A stretch of DNA of 64,000 nucleotides from a candidate division Zixibacteria bacterium RBG-1 (GTDB taxonomy: Bacteria > Zixibacteria > MSB-5A5 > DSPP01 > RBG-1). Location: the NCBI GenBank assembly GCA_000447245.1, contig AUYT01000001.1, positions 2,040,001-2,104,000 of the forward strand. The letters are read 5' to 3'. Under the pieces are notes generated by a model. The model was not told the DNA's origin. It did not search any database and saw nothing but the letters and a program-made list of their open reading frames with translations. The number at the start of each line of letters is the position of its first letter. The stretch's first letter is position 1. The position numbers were made by a program, and so were the translations under genes. This document shows positions 45,288 to 54,435 of the stretch, piece after piece.

Positions 45288-45668
45288 ATGCAGTGTTTCT
45301 TTTACGCCACCACGAGGAGGGATGAAAATTCAGCTAAATTTAACGGGGTTTTATCGTTTGCTATTCCGGATATGGGGATTGTTTTTCGGGCTCAGTATAA
45401 AGGTACTCCGGAGGAATGTGAGTATGCCAGTTTGCTGGCTTTGCTGGAGTTTGTGGAGCTTAACCCCCACTTATTTGAGAAAAGGCATATTGAGATTTAC
45501 GGGGATAGTTTTATGGTGATTCATCAGGTGAATATGAAGCTGGTTTGTAAGAAGGATTTAGAGCCGTTCCGGAATATGGCTCTGGGGTATAAGAAAAAAA
45601 TTGATTATACTCTGGGCTGGATTCCTAAGACCGAGAATTTGGCGTATAATCAGGTAAGTGCGAAGTAA
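45288..45668 (+). CDS. RNase H-like fold protein, probably without catalytic activity
   Basis: From the ATG at 45288, chosen because GGAGGAG lies 4 bases upstream, the protein has 126 residues. EECEYASLLALLEFVELNP (E45), IEIYGDSFMVIHQVN (D73) and GWIPKTENLAYNQ follow the RNase HI order. The first catalytic aspartate of RNase HI (TDGS-type motif) is replaced by YATTRRD, and the last aspartate is absent. It is therefore likely a degenerate or regulatory member. An ATG at 45240 would add 16 residues. A sigma54-type promoter lies upstream. Confidence 0.62.
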   Translation: MQCFFYATTRRDENSAKFNGVLSFAIPDMGIVFRAQYKGTPEECEYASLLALLEFVELNPHLFEKRHIEIYGDSFMVIHQVNMKLVCKKDLEPFRNMALGYKKKIDYTLGWIPKTENLAYNQVSAK

Positions 45669-45689
45669 GTTTTTCTGCTATTACATCCT

Positions 45690-46412
45690 TCAAAAAGCAC
45701 ACCCAGGTCTGGGTTTTTCTGTGTCTCTGAATATATAGTTTATCAGAAAAACCACATCACTTAATCTTATCTGGCAATCCGAGTTGACATCCGCTGCCGG
45801 TAAAAGAAACCCTTGGTATTGATTTCTAAAAAGGAACTCTACTAAAATTAAAATATCCACAAAATTTACTGCATTATTTCCGTTTAAATCTCCAGGGATA
45901 GTGTCTGATTTTGCCAAGAGAAATTTTTTATCTTCAAAGTGTGGAACGATGTGCCAAGCATCAGGAGTAATCAAAGATACATTACACTCTGAAGGTGTGT
46001 TAGTTGTATCTATTAAGACAAATCCAGTATCGAAAGCCTCAAAAAGCATGTATAAAAACATTCCAGTATCTGCTGGAAATTGTACAAAAGATATGGCGAA
46101 TATTCCAACAAAGTGGCTACTATCATCAAAAACATAATCACGCAAATCAAGTGAATCCCCTCTTTTGCCATAATAAACTAAAGTGTCAGATCTCAGTGGT
46201 CCTTTCCACTCCAGACAGATTTCAACACCAGCTAAAGGTTCATCATTAAAAATCCTCAAAGGAACTTTTACTTTTCCATACAAAGAATCCCCTTCAGAGA
46301 CTATATAGCTCTGACAATTTCCAAAATTAACCGTATCTGGAATGCCTGGGTCTTGGGCATACACTATGGCAACCAGAAGCAAAAGAATTAAGATAAATAA
46401 ATACTTCTTCAT
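45690..46412 (-). CDS. Secreted protein with doubled dockerin-like C-terminus
   Basis: The 240-residue protein has a signal peptide (VAIVYAQDP) and a beta-rich middle that begins VNFGNCQSY and includes VKVPLRIFNDEPLAGVEICLEW, resembling cohesin-like or Ig-like domains of FCB secreted proteins. At the end come two dockerin-like repeats (GDLNGNNAVNFVDILILVEFLF; ADVNSDCQIRLSDVVFLINYIF). It ends RPGCAF, again with a cysteine near the terminus. It converges with the RNase H-like gene. Ligand unknown. Confidence 0.75.
   Translation of the reverse strand: MKKYLFILILLLLVAIVYAQDPGIPDTVNFGNCQSYIVSEGDSLYGKVKVPLRIFNDEPLAGVEICLEWKGPLRSDTLVYYGKRGDSLDLRDYVFDDSSHFVGIFAISFVQFPADTGMFLYMLFEAFDTGFVLIDTTNTPSECNVSLITPDAWHIVPHFEDKKFLLAKSDTIPGDLNGNNAVNFVDILILVEFLFRNQYQGFLLPAADVNSDCQIRLSDVVFLINYIFRDTEKPRPGCAF
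45701..45719 (+). terminator. Weak possible terminator after the RNase H-like gene
   Basis: ACCCA (45701-45705) can pair with TGGGT (45710-45714), followed by TTTTC. It lies inside the 3' end of the convergent dockerin gene. Only a short stem, so low confidence. Confidence 0.35.
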
Positions 46413-46522
46413 ATTTCCTCTTTGGGAAAGAAGTTGTAGGTAAATAACTTAGCTCTACTGATAAAATAGCAACAAATCAGATTTTGGCAACTATTTTCTT
46501 TGTATAAACTTACCTAAAAATC

Positions 46523-46552
46523 TTGACTTTCAACTCGTATTTAATTTAATTA
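46523..46552 (+). promoter_or_regulatory. Predicted promoter of the nadA-led cofactor run
   Basis: TTGACT (46523-46528) and TAATTA (46547-46552) are 18 bases apart. AAGGAGG (46560-46566) follows, but lies 14 bases before the nadA ATG, longer than usual. Confidence 0.45.
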
Positions 46553-46580
46553 GACCTGTAAGGAGGAATTACTCTAAATT

Positions 46581-47666
46581 ATGCAAACCTATTCCGTAGT
46601 TCCCAGAGAATATAAGACCGTAAACGAAGCCGAAGCCATATCCCGCATCAAGGAACACAAGCGCAATCTGGGAAAACAGATGGTGATTTTAACCCACCAT
46701 TACCAGAGAAAAGAGCTTGTGCCTCTGGGAGATTACACCGGTGATTCTTATTACCTCTCCAAAGTAGCCGCCAACGAAAAAGAAGCCCAACATATTATCT
46801 TCTGCGGAGTCCACTTTATGGCCGAATCCGCCCGAATCCTGTGCCGACCGGAACAAATCGTCTATCTCCCCAACCCTTTAGCCGGCTGTCCAATGGCAGA
46901 TATGGCAGAAATAGATGACGTTCTTTCCTCTTGGAAAGAGCTCAAATCTGTCCTCAGTGACAGTAAAGTTATCCCCATCTCTTATATGAACTCCGCCGCC
47001 AGCTTAAAGGCATTTTGCGGTGATAACGACGGAGTAGTTTGCACCTCTTCCAACGCCCACAAGGCCTTTGAATGGGGATTTAAACGAGGCCAGAAAATCT
47101 TTTTCTTTCCCGATGAACATTTAGGAAAAAATAGCTGCAACCGCTTGAAAATTCCTGCAGATGAAATCATCATCTGGGACCCCAAAAAAGAGAATGGTGG
47201 GAATGAACTTGAAAAAATCAGAAACGCCAAAGTGATTTTATGGAAAGGTTACTGCCATGTGCATATCAATTTCACCCCGGAGCATGTCAAAAAAATAAGA
47301 GAACAGTATCCCGGTGCTTTAGTGGTTGTTCATCCCGAATGCTCCGAAGAAACCGTGGCTTTAGCCGATGCTTCCGGCTCCACCAATTTCATTGTCAATT
47401 ATGTGACCGAAGCCCCTTCCGGCTCGGTGATTGCCATAGGAACTGAAATTAATTTAATTTCCCGTCTGGCAGATATGTTTCCGGATAAGAAAATTTTGGA
47501 GTTGACCGGTCAGACCTGCCCTATGTGTGTCAATATGTTCAGAACCACTTTGGGAGATTTATTATATACTTTAGATAATTTAGGCAAAGTCAATATCATA
47601 GAAGTTGACCCGGAAGTAAAACAGGGGGCTTTATTAGCTTTAGAAAGAATGTTAGAGTTAAACTAA
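46581..47666 (+). CDS. nadA: Quinolinate synthase A
   Basis: The 361-residue protein has [25 protein letters not shown] and [17 protein letters not shown] at the N-terminus, VHPECSEE in the middle and [11 protein letters not shown] near the C-terminus, with the three cysteines that bind the [4Fe-4S] cluster. It condenses iminoaspartate with dihydroxyacetone phosphate to quinolinate for NAD. nadB and nadC are not in the window. thiD follows after 1 base. Confidence 0.95.
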   Translation: MQTYSVVPREYKTVNEAEAISRIKEHKRNLGKQMVILTHHYQRKELVPLGDYTGDSYYLSKVAANEKEAQHIIFCGVHFMAESARILCRPEQIVYLPNPLAGCPMADMAEIDDVLSSWKELKSVLSDSKVIPISYMNSAASLKAFCGDNDGVVCTSSNAHKAFEWGFKRGQKIFFFPDEHLGKNSCNRLKIPADEIIIWDPKKENGGNELEKIRNAKVILWKGYCHVHINFTPEHVKKIREQYPGALVVVHPECSEETVALADASGSTNFIVNYVTEAPSGSVIAIGTEINLISRLADMFPDKKILELTGQTCPMCVNMFRTTLGDLLYTLDNLGKVNIIEVDPEVKQGALLALERMLELN

Positions 47667-47667
47667 T

Positions 47668-48498
47668 ATGAGAAAAGTAGCCCTAACTATTGCCGGAAGC
47701 GATTCCGGCGCCGGAGCTGGAATCCAAGCTGATTTGAAAACTTTTGCCTCTTTGGGAGTTTATGGAACCAGTGCTATTACTGCAATTACCGCTCAAAATA
47801 CTGTAGGAGTCAAGTCAGTCCAAGAACTCCCAGCTCAAATGGTCAAAGACCAGATTGAAGCCATATTTAATGATTTCGAAGTGGAAGCTGCTAAAACTGG
47901 AATGTTAGCCAATTCTGAAATCATTGCAGTGGTGGCTGAATTGGTCAAGAAATTTAAATTAAAAAATTTAGTGGTTGATCCAGTAATGGTGGCTAAATCT
48001 GGAGATCCCTTACTCAAACCAGAAGCTATAAATGATTTGAAAAGTAAAATTTTTCCTTTAGCTTTAGTGGTTACACCTAATTTAAAGGAGGCGGAAGTTT
48101 TAACTGAGATGAAAATTACCTCAATTGAAGATATGAAAAAAGCGACTAGCAAAATATTAAACTTAGGACCCAAGGCAGTGGTGGTCAAAGGCGGTCATTT
48201 AGAGGGAAAGCCGATTGATGTTTATTATGATGGCACAAATTTTCAGGAACTGGATGCTCCCCGGATTATGACCAATAACAACCACGGCAGCGGCTGCACT
48301 TTCTCGGCTGCCATTTGCGGATTTTTAACTTTGGGATTAGATTTATACAGTGCTGTAGTTTCAGCTAAAGAATATATTACTCAAGCGTTGAAAGCTTCGT
48401 ATCAAATAGGTCACGGTCATGGACCAGTAAACCAGTTTTTTGAAACTAAAGTTTACCAAGCAGCTAAGTTGAAAAATGAACCCATAATTTCCGGGTAG
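47668..48498 (+). CDS. thiD: Hydroxymethylpyrimidine/phosphomethylpyrimidine kinase
   Basis: The 276-residue ribokinase-fold protein opens [23 protein letters not shown], the ThiD signature. [15 protein letters not shown] and the anion-hole motif [13 protein letters not shown] also fit. It phosphorylates HMP and HMP-P in thiamine synthesis. It has no own ribosome binding site and begins 1 base after nadA, so translation is probably coupled. No TPP riboswitch is visible. Confidence 0.94.
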   Translation: MRKVALTIAGSDSGAGAGIQADLKTFASLGVYGTSAITAITAQNTVGVKSVQELPAQMVKDQIEAIFNDFEVEAAKTGMLANSEIIAVVAELVKKFKLKNLVVDPVMVAKSGDPLLKPEAINDLKSKIFPLALVVTPNLKEAEVLTEMKITSIEDMKKATSKILNLGPKAVVVKGGHLEGKPIDVYYDGTNFQELDAPRIMTNNNHGSGCTFSAAICGFLTLGLDLYSAVVSAKEYITQALKASYQIGHGHGPVNQFFETKVYQAAKLKNEPIISG

Positions 48499-48505
48499 AA
48501 AAAAA

Positions 48506-49036
48506 ATGAAACAGTTTTTTGAATATTTAAGGCAGGTAATTTTAATTTCTAAAGGGATGTGGGTCACATTTAAGCATCTGTTTAAAAAACCGGTTACCAT
48601 TCAGTATCCTAAAGAAAAAGTACCTATGTATCCGCGTTATCGTGGTCTACACTTTTTAGAAAGATATGAAGATGGCTCTGAAAGATGCGTCTGCTGCGGG
48701 CTTTGTGCCGCTGCCTGTCCGGTGGATTGCATCTATATGGAGCCGGCTGAAAACGAACGAGGTGAAAGGTACGCCAAAGTTTATGAAATCAATGAGCTAC
48801 GCTGTATTTTCTGCGGGTTCTGTGAAGAGGCCTGCCCGGAAGAAGCTATCTTTTTAGGGAAAGAGTATGAGTTTTCCGATTATACCCGGGACAAATTTAT
48901 TTACACCAAAGAGGATTTACTGGTCAAATGGCCCAGAGAAAAACCTTCTTCCATTAATTTTTTAAGAAAAGAAAGACGACCACCCAATATGACGGTTCTG
49001 CCACCCGGGTCTAAACACTCGGTTGAAAGCCATTAG
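48506..49036 (+). CDS. nuoI: NuoI-like 2x[4Fe-4S] ferredoxin, orphan
   Basis: The 176-residue protein has two CxxCxxCxxxCP motifs (C61, C64, C67, C71 and C100, C103, C106, C110) and a NuoI-type N-terminus with LISKGMWVTFKHLFKKPVTIQYP. It resembles subunit I of NADH dehydrogenase (complex I), which carries clusters N6a and N6b. No other nuo gene is in the window; it lies between thiD and a PP-loop gene. It could be a stray complex I subunit or a separate electron carrier. Confidence 0.85.
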   Translation: MKQFFEYLRQVILISKGMWVTFKHLFKKPVTIQYPKEKVPMYPRYRGLHFLERYEDGSERCVCCGLCAAACPVDCIYMEPAENERGERYAKVYEINELRCIFCGFCEEACPEEAIFLGKEYEFSDYTRDKFIYTKEDLLVKWPREKPSSINFLRKERRPPNMTVLPPGSKHSVESH

Positions 49037-49087
49037 GATTGATTTTAGAACTTATATTGATTAAATTGAGATTTTAGAGGTAAAATA

Positions 49088-50092
49088 ATGACAGAGAAAA
49101 AAGTAAAAGCAGTGGCCTTATTATCCGGAGGTTTGGATTCCACCTTGGCTATGCGATTGGTACAGGAACAAGGGGTGGAAGTACATCCTATAAACATCCA
49201 TCACGGTTTCTGCAACTGTAACGCCGGTGGCAAAATGGACTGCAAAGATGCCAACAAGGTTTCCAAAAAAACCTGCGCTCCATTAAAAATTATGAATGTG
49301 GCTCAGGAGTATTTAGATGTGGTGAAACACCCAAAACACGGTTATGGTGCACATATGAATCCTTGCATTGACTGCCGGATTTTTATGCTCAAAAAAGCCA
49401 AAAAGTACATGGAAGAAATCGGTGCCGATTTTGTGATTACCGGTGAGGTTTTGGGACAGAGACCCAAGAGTCAATATAAAGTGGCTTTGGGAACTATTGA
49501 AAAAGAAGCCGGGTTGGAAGGAAAAGTGCTCCGACCCTTGACTGCTAAAAATCTGGAGGAGACCGAACCAGAGAAATTGGGATTAATCAATAGAGAAATT
49601 CTTTTAGATTTTAAAGGCCGAGGCCGAAAGCCCCAAATGGCATTGGCTAAAGAGTTGGAGATTACTGAATACCCGTCCCCGGCCGGTGGCTGTCTTTTGG
49701 CCGATGCAGGATTTTCCCGCAGATTAAAAGATTTGATGAAATATAAACCGGATTTTACCACCAAAGATGCGGAGAGATTAAAAAGAGGCAGACATTTTAG
49801 AATAGGAGAGGTGAAAATTATTGTAGGTCGCAACCAAACTGAAAATCGCTTTTTGAATTTACTTCGAGATGGAGATGCTCTTTTTGAAGCGGAAGATACT
49901 GTAGGACCAATTACTTTGCTGGAAGGGAAGTTGACAGAAGAAGCTATTGAGCTAGCGGCACGGATAACTGCTCGATATTCAGACGCTAAAGACCAGGAAA
50001 AAATGAAAGTCAGATATGAAATCAAAGGTGAAAAAAATTATATCGAAGTAAAACCGATGGAAGATCAACTTTTAAACCAATATCGGATTTAA
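49088..50092 (+). CDS. PP-loop ATPase, tRNA-thiolation-like, with NFACT-R-type C-terminus
   Basis: The 334-residue protein has the PP-loop SGGLDS (13-18), a cysteine cluster (C42, C44, C52, C63), NPCIDC (91-96) and GEVLGQRP near 119-126. [11 protein letters not shown] comes around 200. The C-terminal third ([21 protein letters not shown]) resembles the small NFACT-R RNA-binding domain. NPCxxC parallels the catalytic motif of MnmA. Relatives are often labelled ThiI- or MnmA-like; several such enzymes use a [4Fe-4S] cluster for sulfur transfer. Likely tRNA thiolation; target base unknown. Confidence 0.75.
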   Translation: MTEKKVKAVALLSGGLDSTLAMRLVQEQGVEVHPINIHHGFCNCNAGGKMDCKDANKVSKKTCAPLKIMNVAQEYLDVVKHPKHGYGAHMNPCIDCRIFMLKKAKKYMEEIGADFVITGEVLGQRPKSQYKVALGTIEKEAGLEGKVLRPLTAKNLEETEPEKLGLINREILLDFKGRGRKPQMALAKELEITEYPSPAGGCLLADAGFSRRLKDLMKYKPDFTTKDAERLKRGRHFRIGEVKIIVGRNQTENRFLNLLRDGDALFEAEDTVGPITLLEGKLTEEAIELAARITARYSDAKDQEKMKVRYEIKGEKNYIEVKPMEDQLLNQYRI

Positions 50093-50094
50093 AT

Positions 50095-50982
50095 ATGTTT
50101 ATCCAAGAAAAAGACCCGAACTGGAAAGTTAAAGTCGGCTTGGCTGAAATGCTCAAAGGTGGGGTAATAATGGATATTATCAATGCCGAGCAAGCTCAAA
50201 TTGCCCAAGAAGCCGGTGCTTGCGCTGTGATGGCTCTGGAAAAAGTGCCAGCTGATATCAGAAAAGAGGGTGGTGTGGCCAGAATGGCCGATCCAGCCGT
50301 GATTGAGCAGATTCAGAAAACGGTCTCAATTCCAGTAATGGCTAAATGCAGAATCGGACATTTTGCCGAAGCTCAGGTTTTAGAGGCACTGGAAGTAGAT
50401 TACATCGATGAATCGGAAGTTCTAACTCCAGCCGATGAAAAAAATCATATTGATAAAACCAAATTCAAAGTTCCCTTTGTGTGTGGCTGTCGAAATTTAG
50501 GAGAAGCTTTAAGAAGAATTGGCGAAGGGGCCGCTTTGATTCGCACTAAAGGGGAAGCTGGAACTGGAAATATAGTGGAAGCAGTCAGACATATGCGTCA
50601 AATTATGGGTGAAATGAAAAAATTGACGGTTTTAAGTGAAGATGAGTTAATGCAAGAAGCCAAAAACTTAGGTGCTCCGTACGAATTGGTGGTAGAAGTA
50701 GCCAAAACTGGTAAATTGCCAGTACCGAATTTTGCTGCCGGTGGGATTGCAACCCCAGCCGATGCTTCTTTAATGATGCAATTAGGAGCGGAAGCGAACT
50801 TTGTGGGCTCCGGAATTTTTAAATCAGCTAATCCTTCCAAAAGAGCCAAAGCCATTGTGATTGCCACTACCCACTATCAAGATGCCAAACTGATAGCAGA
50901 GGTTTCCAAAGAATTAGGGGACCCCATGCCGGGTTTGGACATAGCCAGTATCCCAGAAGAGCACCTTCTGCAAATCAGATAA
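50095..50982 (+). CDS. pdxS: Pyridoxal 5'-phosphate synthase, lyase subunit
   Basis: The 295-residue TIM-barrel protein has [38 protein letters not shown], the catalytic-lysine block [10 protein letters not shown] and the second lysine in [32 protein letters not shown] is also typical. It makes PLP from ribose-5-phosphate, glyceraldehyde-3-phosphate and ammonia. The usual MAKxRIGH reads KCRIGH here, a mild change. pdxT follows after 1 base. Confidence 0.97.
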   Translation: MFIQEKDPNWKVKVGLAEMLKGGVIMDIINAEQAQIAQEAGACAVMALEKVPADIRKEGGVARMADPAVIEQIQKTVSIPVMAKCRIGHFAEAQVLEALEVDYIDESEVLTPADEKNHIDKTKFKVPFVCGCRNLGEALRRIGEGAALIRTKGEAGTGNIVEAVRHMRQIMGEMKKLTVLSEDELMQEAKNLGAPYELVVEVAKTGKLPVPNFAAGGIATPADASLMMQLGAEANFVGSGIFKSANPSKRAKAIVIATTHYQDAKLIAEVSKELGDPMPGLDIASIPEEHLLQIR

Positions 50983-50983
50983 A

Positions 50984-51562
50984 ATGAAGAAAAGAATCGG
51001 AGTTTTAGCCCTCCAGGGGGATTATCTGTTACATCAGCAAACCTTAGAAAAAATAAAACAGAATGGTATTTTGGTAAGAACTAAAGAGGAATTGAAAAGT
51101 TGTGACGCTTTGATTATCCCTGGCGGTGAATCTACTACTATCCGGAAATTAGCTTTGGAAAATGGTCTGTTTGATGCTATAAAGAATTTCGGAAAAGAAA
51201 AACCGCTTATGGGAACTTGCGCTGGCTTAATTCTTTTGGCTAAGGAGGTCTCTGATTCTAAAGCCGAGGAAACTTTGGCACTCTTGGATATTGCAGTTAA
51301 AAGAACCGCCTACGGAAGGCAAATCCATTCTTTTGTGCAGGTTGGAAAAGTAAATCTGCAAAATGGTAACCCTAATTTTGAAATGGTGTTTATACGAGCC
51401 CCTAAAATTGTAAATGTCGGAAAAACTGTTGAAAGAATCGGTTTCTGTGATGATGAAGTGGTGGTGGTCAGGGACAGAAACCTTCTGGGGCTTTCTTTCC
51501 ACCCCGAATTGACTGCGGACACCAGAATCCACCAGTATTTTGTCAACCAATTTTTAAATTAA
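50984..51562 (+). CDS. pdxT: Pyridoxal 5'-phosphate synthase, glutaminase subunit
   Basis: The 192-residue class I glutamine amidotransferase begins GVLALQGDYLLH. PGGESTTIRKLA, the nucleophile motif MGTCAGLILLA and the His-Glu pair in SFHPELTADTRIHQYF are the PdxT signatures. It supplies ammonia to PdxS. Only 1 base separates it from pdxS and 7 from dxs. Placing PLP synthesis directly before dxs joins two pathways that both use glyceraldehyde-3-phosphate. Confidence 0.96.
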   Translation: MKKRIGVLALQGDYLLHQQTLEKIKQNGILVRTKEELKSCDALIIPGGESTTIRKLALENGLFDAIKNFGKEKPLMGTCAGLILLAKEVSDSKAEETLALLDIAVKRTAYGRQIHSFVQVGKVNLQNGNPNFEMVFIRAPKIVNVGKTVERIGFCDDEVVVVRDRNLLGLSFHPELTADTRIHQYFVNQFLN

Positions 51563-51569
51563 AAAATTA

Positions 51570-53516
51570 ATGTCCAACCTTCTTTCCCAAATCAACTCTC
51601 CTAAAGATTTAAAGAAATTAACTACCCGAGAATTAGAAACTTTAGCTTCAGAAATTAGACAGCGCATTTTAGAAGTAGTATCAGAAACCGGTGGGCATGT
51701 AGCCACCAATATGGGAATTGTGGAACTAACTATTGCCCTGCATTATGCTTTTGATACTCCCCAAGACAAATTGGTTTGGGATGTTTCCAACCAATGTTAT
51801 GCCCACAAACTTCTGACCGGCAGAAAAGAAAGTTTTCATACGCTTAGAACCTATGGCGGAGTTTCAGGTTTTGCCAAGATAGCAGAATCGGAGTACGACA
51901 CCTTTGGTGCTGGACATGCTTCTACCGGACTTTCGGCCGCTTTGGGAATGGTCGTTTCCCGCGATTTGAAAAAAGAGGACCACAAAGTGGTCTGCGTTGT
52001 CGGTGACGGAGCTCTGACCGGCGGGCTTTCCTTTGAGGCTCTAAACAATGCCGGTTCTTTGAATAAGGATTTTATCGTGATTTTAAACGACAACTCTATG
52101 TCCATCTCCAAAAATGTGGGTGCGGTTGCTAAATATTTAACCGAAGTGATTACGGATACTACTTATAACAAAATCAAAAAAGATTTATGGAAGCTTTCCG
52201 GCAAATTAAAAGAAACTCTTAAATTAAGAAAAATAATTTCCCGTTTTGAAGAAAGTGTCAAAGGATTTTTGGTCCCCGGGATTTTGTTCGAGAAGCTGGG
52301 GTTTAGATATTTCGGTCCCATTGATGGACATGACCTCCCCCGGCTGATAAAAACTTTGAAAGCACTTAAAAAATTAAAGGGTCCACTTTTATTGCATGTG
52401 GTGACTGTCAAAGGCAAAGGTTACCAACCGGCTGAAAAAGATGCCGCCGCTTTTCACGGAGTTTCCGCTTTCGACCTGGCGACCGGAAAATCTAAATCTG
52501 CAAAAAGTATAAGCTATTCAGATGTTTTCAAAGATACAATTGTGGAATTGGCTCAAAAAAATCCCCAAGTGGTGGCCATAACTGCGGCCATGTGCTCCGG
52601 AACCGGTTTAACCAAATTTGCCGAAACTTTTCCGGAAAGATTTTTTGATGTTGGGATTGCCGAGCAGCATGCTGGTACTTTTTCAGCTGGTCTGGCCGCT
52701 TCCGGCAGCAAACCCTTTTTAGCTATTTATTCTACCTTTCTACAGAGAAGTTATGACCCGATTATTCATGACGTGGCTCTGCAAAATCTAAATGTGGTTC
52801 TCTGCATTGACCGGGCCGGTTTGGTAGGTGAAGATGGTCCCACTCATCATGGGGTTTTTGACATTTCTTATTTGAGACTTATACCTAATATGACAATTTT
52901 AGCTCCCAAAGATGGAACTGAACTAAGAAATATGATGTACTTTGCTAATCGCTGGAACGAAGGACCGATTGCTATCAGGTATCCACGGACGGCCATACCT
53001 GAGGGAGAAATTAAAGCTTCGGTTAAAGAAATTGAAAGATTTTCTTGGGAGATTTTAAAAGAAGGAAAAAGTTTTTTGATTTTAGCATGTGGCTCAATGG
53101 TTAATTCGGCTTTAAAAGTCGTGGAAGCAGTAGAGAAAAATTACAGTGCCAGTTGTACTGTTGTAAACTGCCGTTTCATAAAACCTTTAGATGAAAAAAT
53201 GTTATCTTCTCTTTTAGGTCAATTTAATAAAGTTTTGACTTTAGAAGAAAATGTTTTAAAAGGTGGTTTTGGCTCTGCTATTTTAGAGTTTATAGCTGAT
53301 AAAAATTTAAAAGGAATTGAAATTAAAAATCTAGGGGTGCCGGATGAATTTATCGAACAGGGGACCCGCAATATTCTTCTGCAGCAATGCGGCTTAGACC
53401 CGGAGGGAATTGAGAAAGCCATTGTCTCTGCCTTGGGTTTATCTGCCAAATCGATTTCACGCATAACTTTTAAAATTAAAGAAGCCGATAAAGTAAAGGG
53501 AAGTATCAGCAAATAA
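51570..53516 (+). CDS. dxs: 1-Deoxy-D-xylulose-5-phosphate synthase
   Basis: The 648-residue transketolase-like protein has TGGHVATNMGIVELTIALHY, the TPP-binding GDGALTGGLSFEALNNAG ... LNDNSMSI, the DGHDLPRL segment and a C-terminal pyrimidine/transketolase domain with DVGIAEQHAGTFSAGLA and DRAGLVGEDGPTHHGVFD. It condenses pyruvate and glyceraldehyde-3-phosphate, the first step of the MEP isoprenoid pathway. Its TPP need fits the nearby thiD. ispH follows after 40 bases. Confidence 0.96.
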   Translation: MSNLLSQINSPKDLKKLTTRELETLASEIRQRILEVVSETGGHVATNMGIVELTIALHYAFDTPQDKLVWDVSNQCYAHKLLTGRKESFHTLRTYGGVSGFAKIAESEYDTFGAGHASTGLSAALGMVVSRDLKKEDHKVVCVVGDGALTGGLSFEALNNAGSLNKDFIVILNDNSMSISKNVGAVAKYLTEVITDTTYNKIKKDLWKLSGKLKETLKLRKIISRFEESVKGFLVPGILFEKLGFRYFGPIDGHDLPRLIKTLKALKKLKGPLLLHVVTVKGKGYQPAEKDAAAFHGVSAFDLATGKSKSAKSISYSDVFKDTIVELAQKNPQVVAITAAMCSGTGLTKFAETFPERFFDVGIAEQHAGTFSAGLAASGSKPFLAIYSTFLQRSYDPIIHDVALQNLNVVLCIDRAGLVGEDGPTHHGVFDISYLRLIPNMTILAPKDGTELRNMMYFANRWNEGPIAIRYPRTAIPEGEIKASVKEIERFSWEILKEGKSFLILACGSMVNSALKVVEAVEKNYSASCTVVNCRFIKPLDEKMLSSLLGQFNKVLTLEENVLKGGFGSAILEFIADKNLKGIEIKNLGVPDEFIEQGTRNILLQQCGLDPEGIEKAIVSALGLSAKSISRITFKIKEADKVKGSISK

Positions 53517-53556
53517 AGTTTGCTTGACTAAAAAACTTTTATATATTTAAAAAAAT

Positions 53557-54432
53557 ATGTTTAAAATAATTTTAGCCGAAACCTGGGGGTTTTGTTTTGG
53601 AGTGGAAAGAGCCTTAAGGATTGTGGAAAAAACTTCTGAAAAATCCGAAGGATCGGTCAAAATCTTGAATAAAATCGTCCACAATGCCTCCATCGTCAAA
53701 AAATTGGAAGAAAGAAGTATTACCTCTATCAAAGATTTATCCGAAATCGAGCAAGGGACTTTGGTGATTTCAGCCCATGGGGTAGCTCCCAAAGTCAAAG
53801 ATGAAGCCAGCAAAAAAGGGTTAAATATAGTGGATACCACCTGCCCTTTGGTAACCCGAATTCATAAAGCCACCCAGCAGTTTTTGGACAAAGGATATAC
53901 CGTGATTTTATATGGAGACAAAAGCCATAACGAAGTCAAAGGCGTGGTTGGTCTGGCTCCGGATAGAATTATTGTGGCAAACGGACCGGCGGAAATCGAT
54001 AATTTACCAGTAATAGAAAAACCATTGGCTCTGGTAAGTCAATCCACTCAAAGTTTAGACGGTTTTGATTTAATGGAACAGAAATTGAAAGAAAAATATC
54101 CCAGCTTAGAGGTGGAAAATACCATTTGCGAACCGACCGTCAAAAGACAGGAAGCGATTGCTAAATTAGCACCGCAAGTGGATATGTTGATTGTGGTGGG
54201 CTCCACTATTAGCTCCAATTCTCAACGGCTTTTGGAACTGGCCCAAAAATTCTGTTTCAAATCTTATTTGATTGATGGAGTAGAGCAGATAAAAATAGAA
54301 TGGTTGAAAAACGTGGAAAAAGTGGGAGTAACTGCAGGAGCTTCTACACCAGCTTACTTGGTCAAAGATGTAATCGAGAGTTTATATCAGATTTATGAAA
54401 AACATTATCTGCCCAAAACCATAACTATTTAA
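53557..54432 (+). CDS. ispH: 4-Hydroxy-3-methylbut-2-enyl diphosphate reductase
   Basis: The 291-residue protein has the three cluster-binding cysteines C13 (WGFCFGVERA), C96 (DTTCPLVTRIHK) and C191 (TICEPTVKRQ), plus SAHGVAP and VGSTISSNSQRL. It makes IPP and DMAPP in the last MEP step with a [4Fe-4S] cluster and needs two electrons from a carrier. The upstream gap contains TTGACT (53524) with AT-rich sequence but no convincing -10 or Shine-Dalgarno. ispG follows after 3 bases. Confidence 0.96.
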   Translation: MFKIILAETWGFCFGVERALRIVEKTSEKSEGSVKILNKIVHNASIVKKLEERSITSIKDLSEIEQGTLVISAHGVAPKVKDEASKKGLNIVDTTCPLVTRIHKATQQFLDKGYTVILYGDKSHNEVKGVVGLAPDRIIVANGPAEIDNLPVIEKPLALVSQSTQSLDGFDLMEQKLKEKYPSLEVENTICEPTVKRQEAIAKLAPQVDMLIVVGSTISSNSQRLLELAQKFCFKSYLIDGVEQIKIEWLKNVEKVGVTAGASTPAYLVKDVIESLYQIYEKHYLPKTITI

Positions 54433-54435
54433 CTT

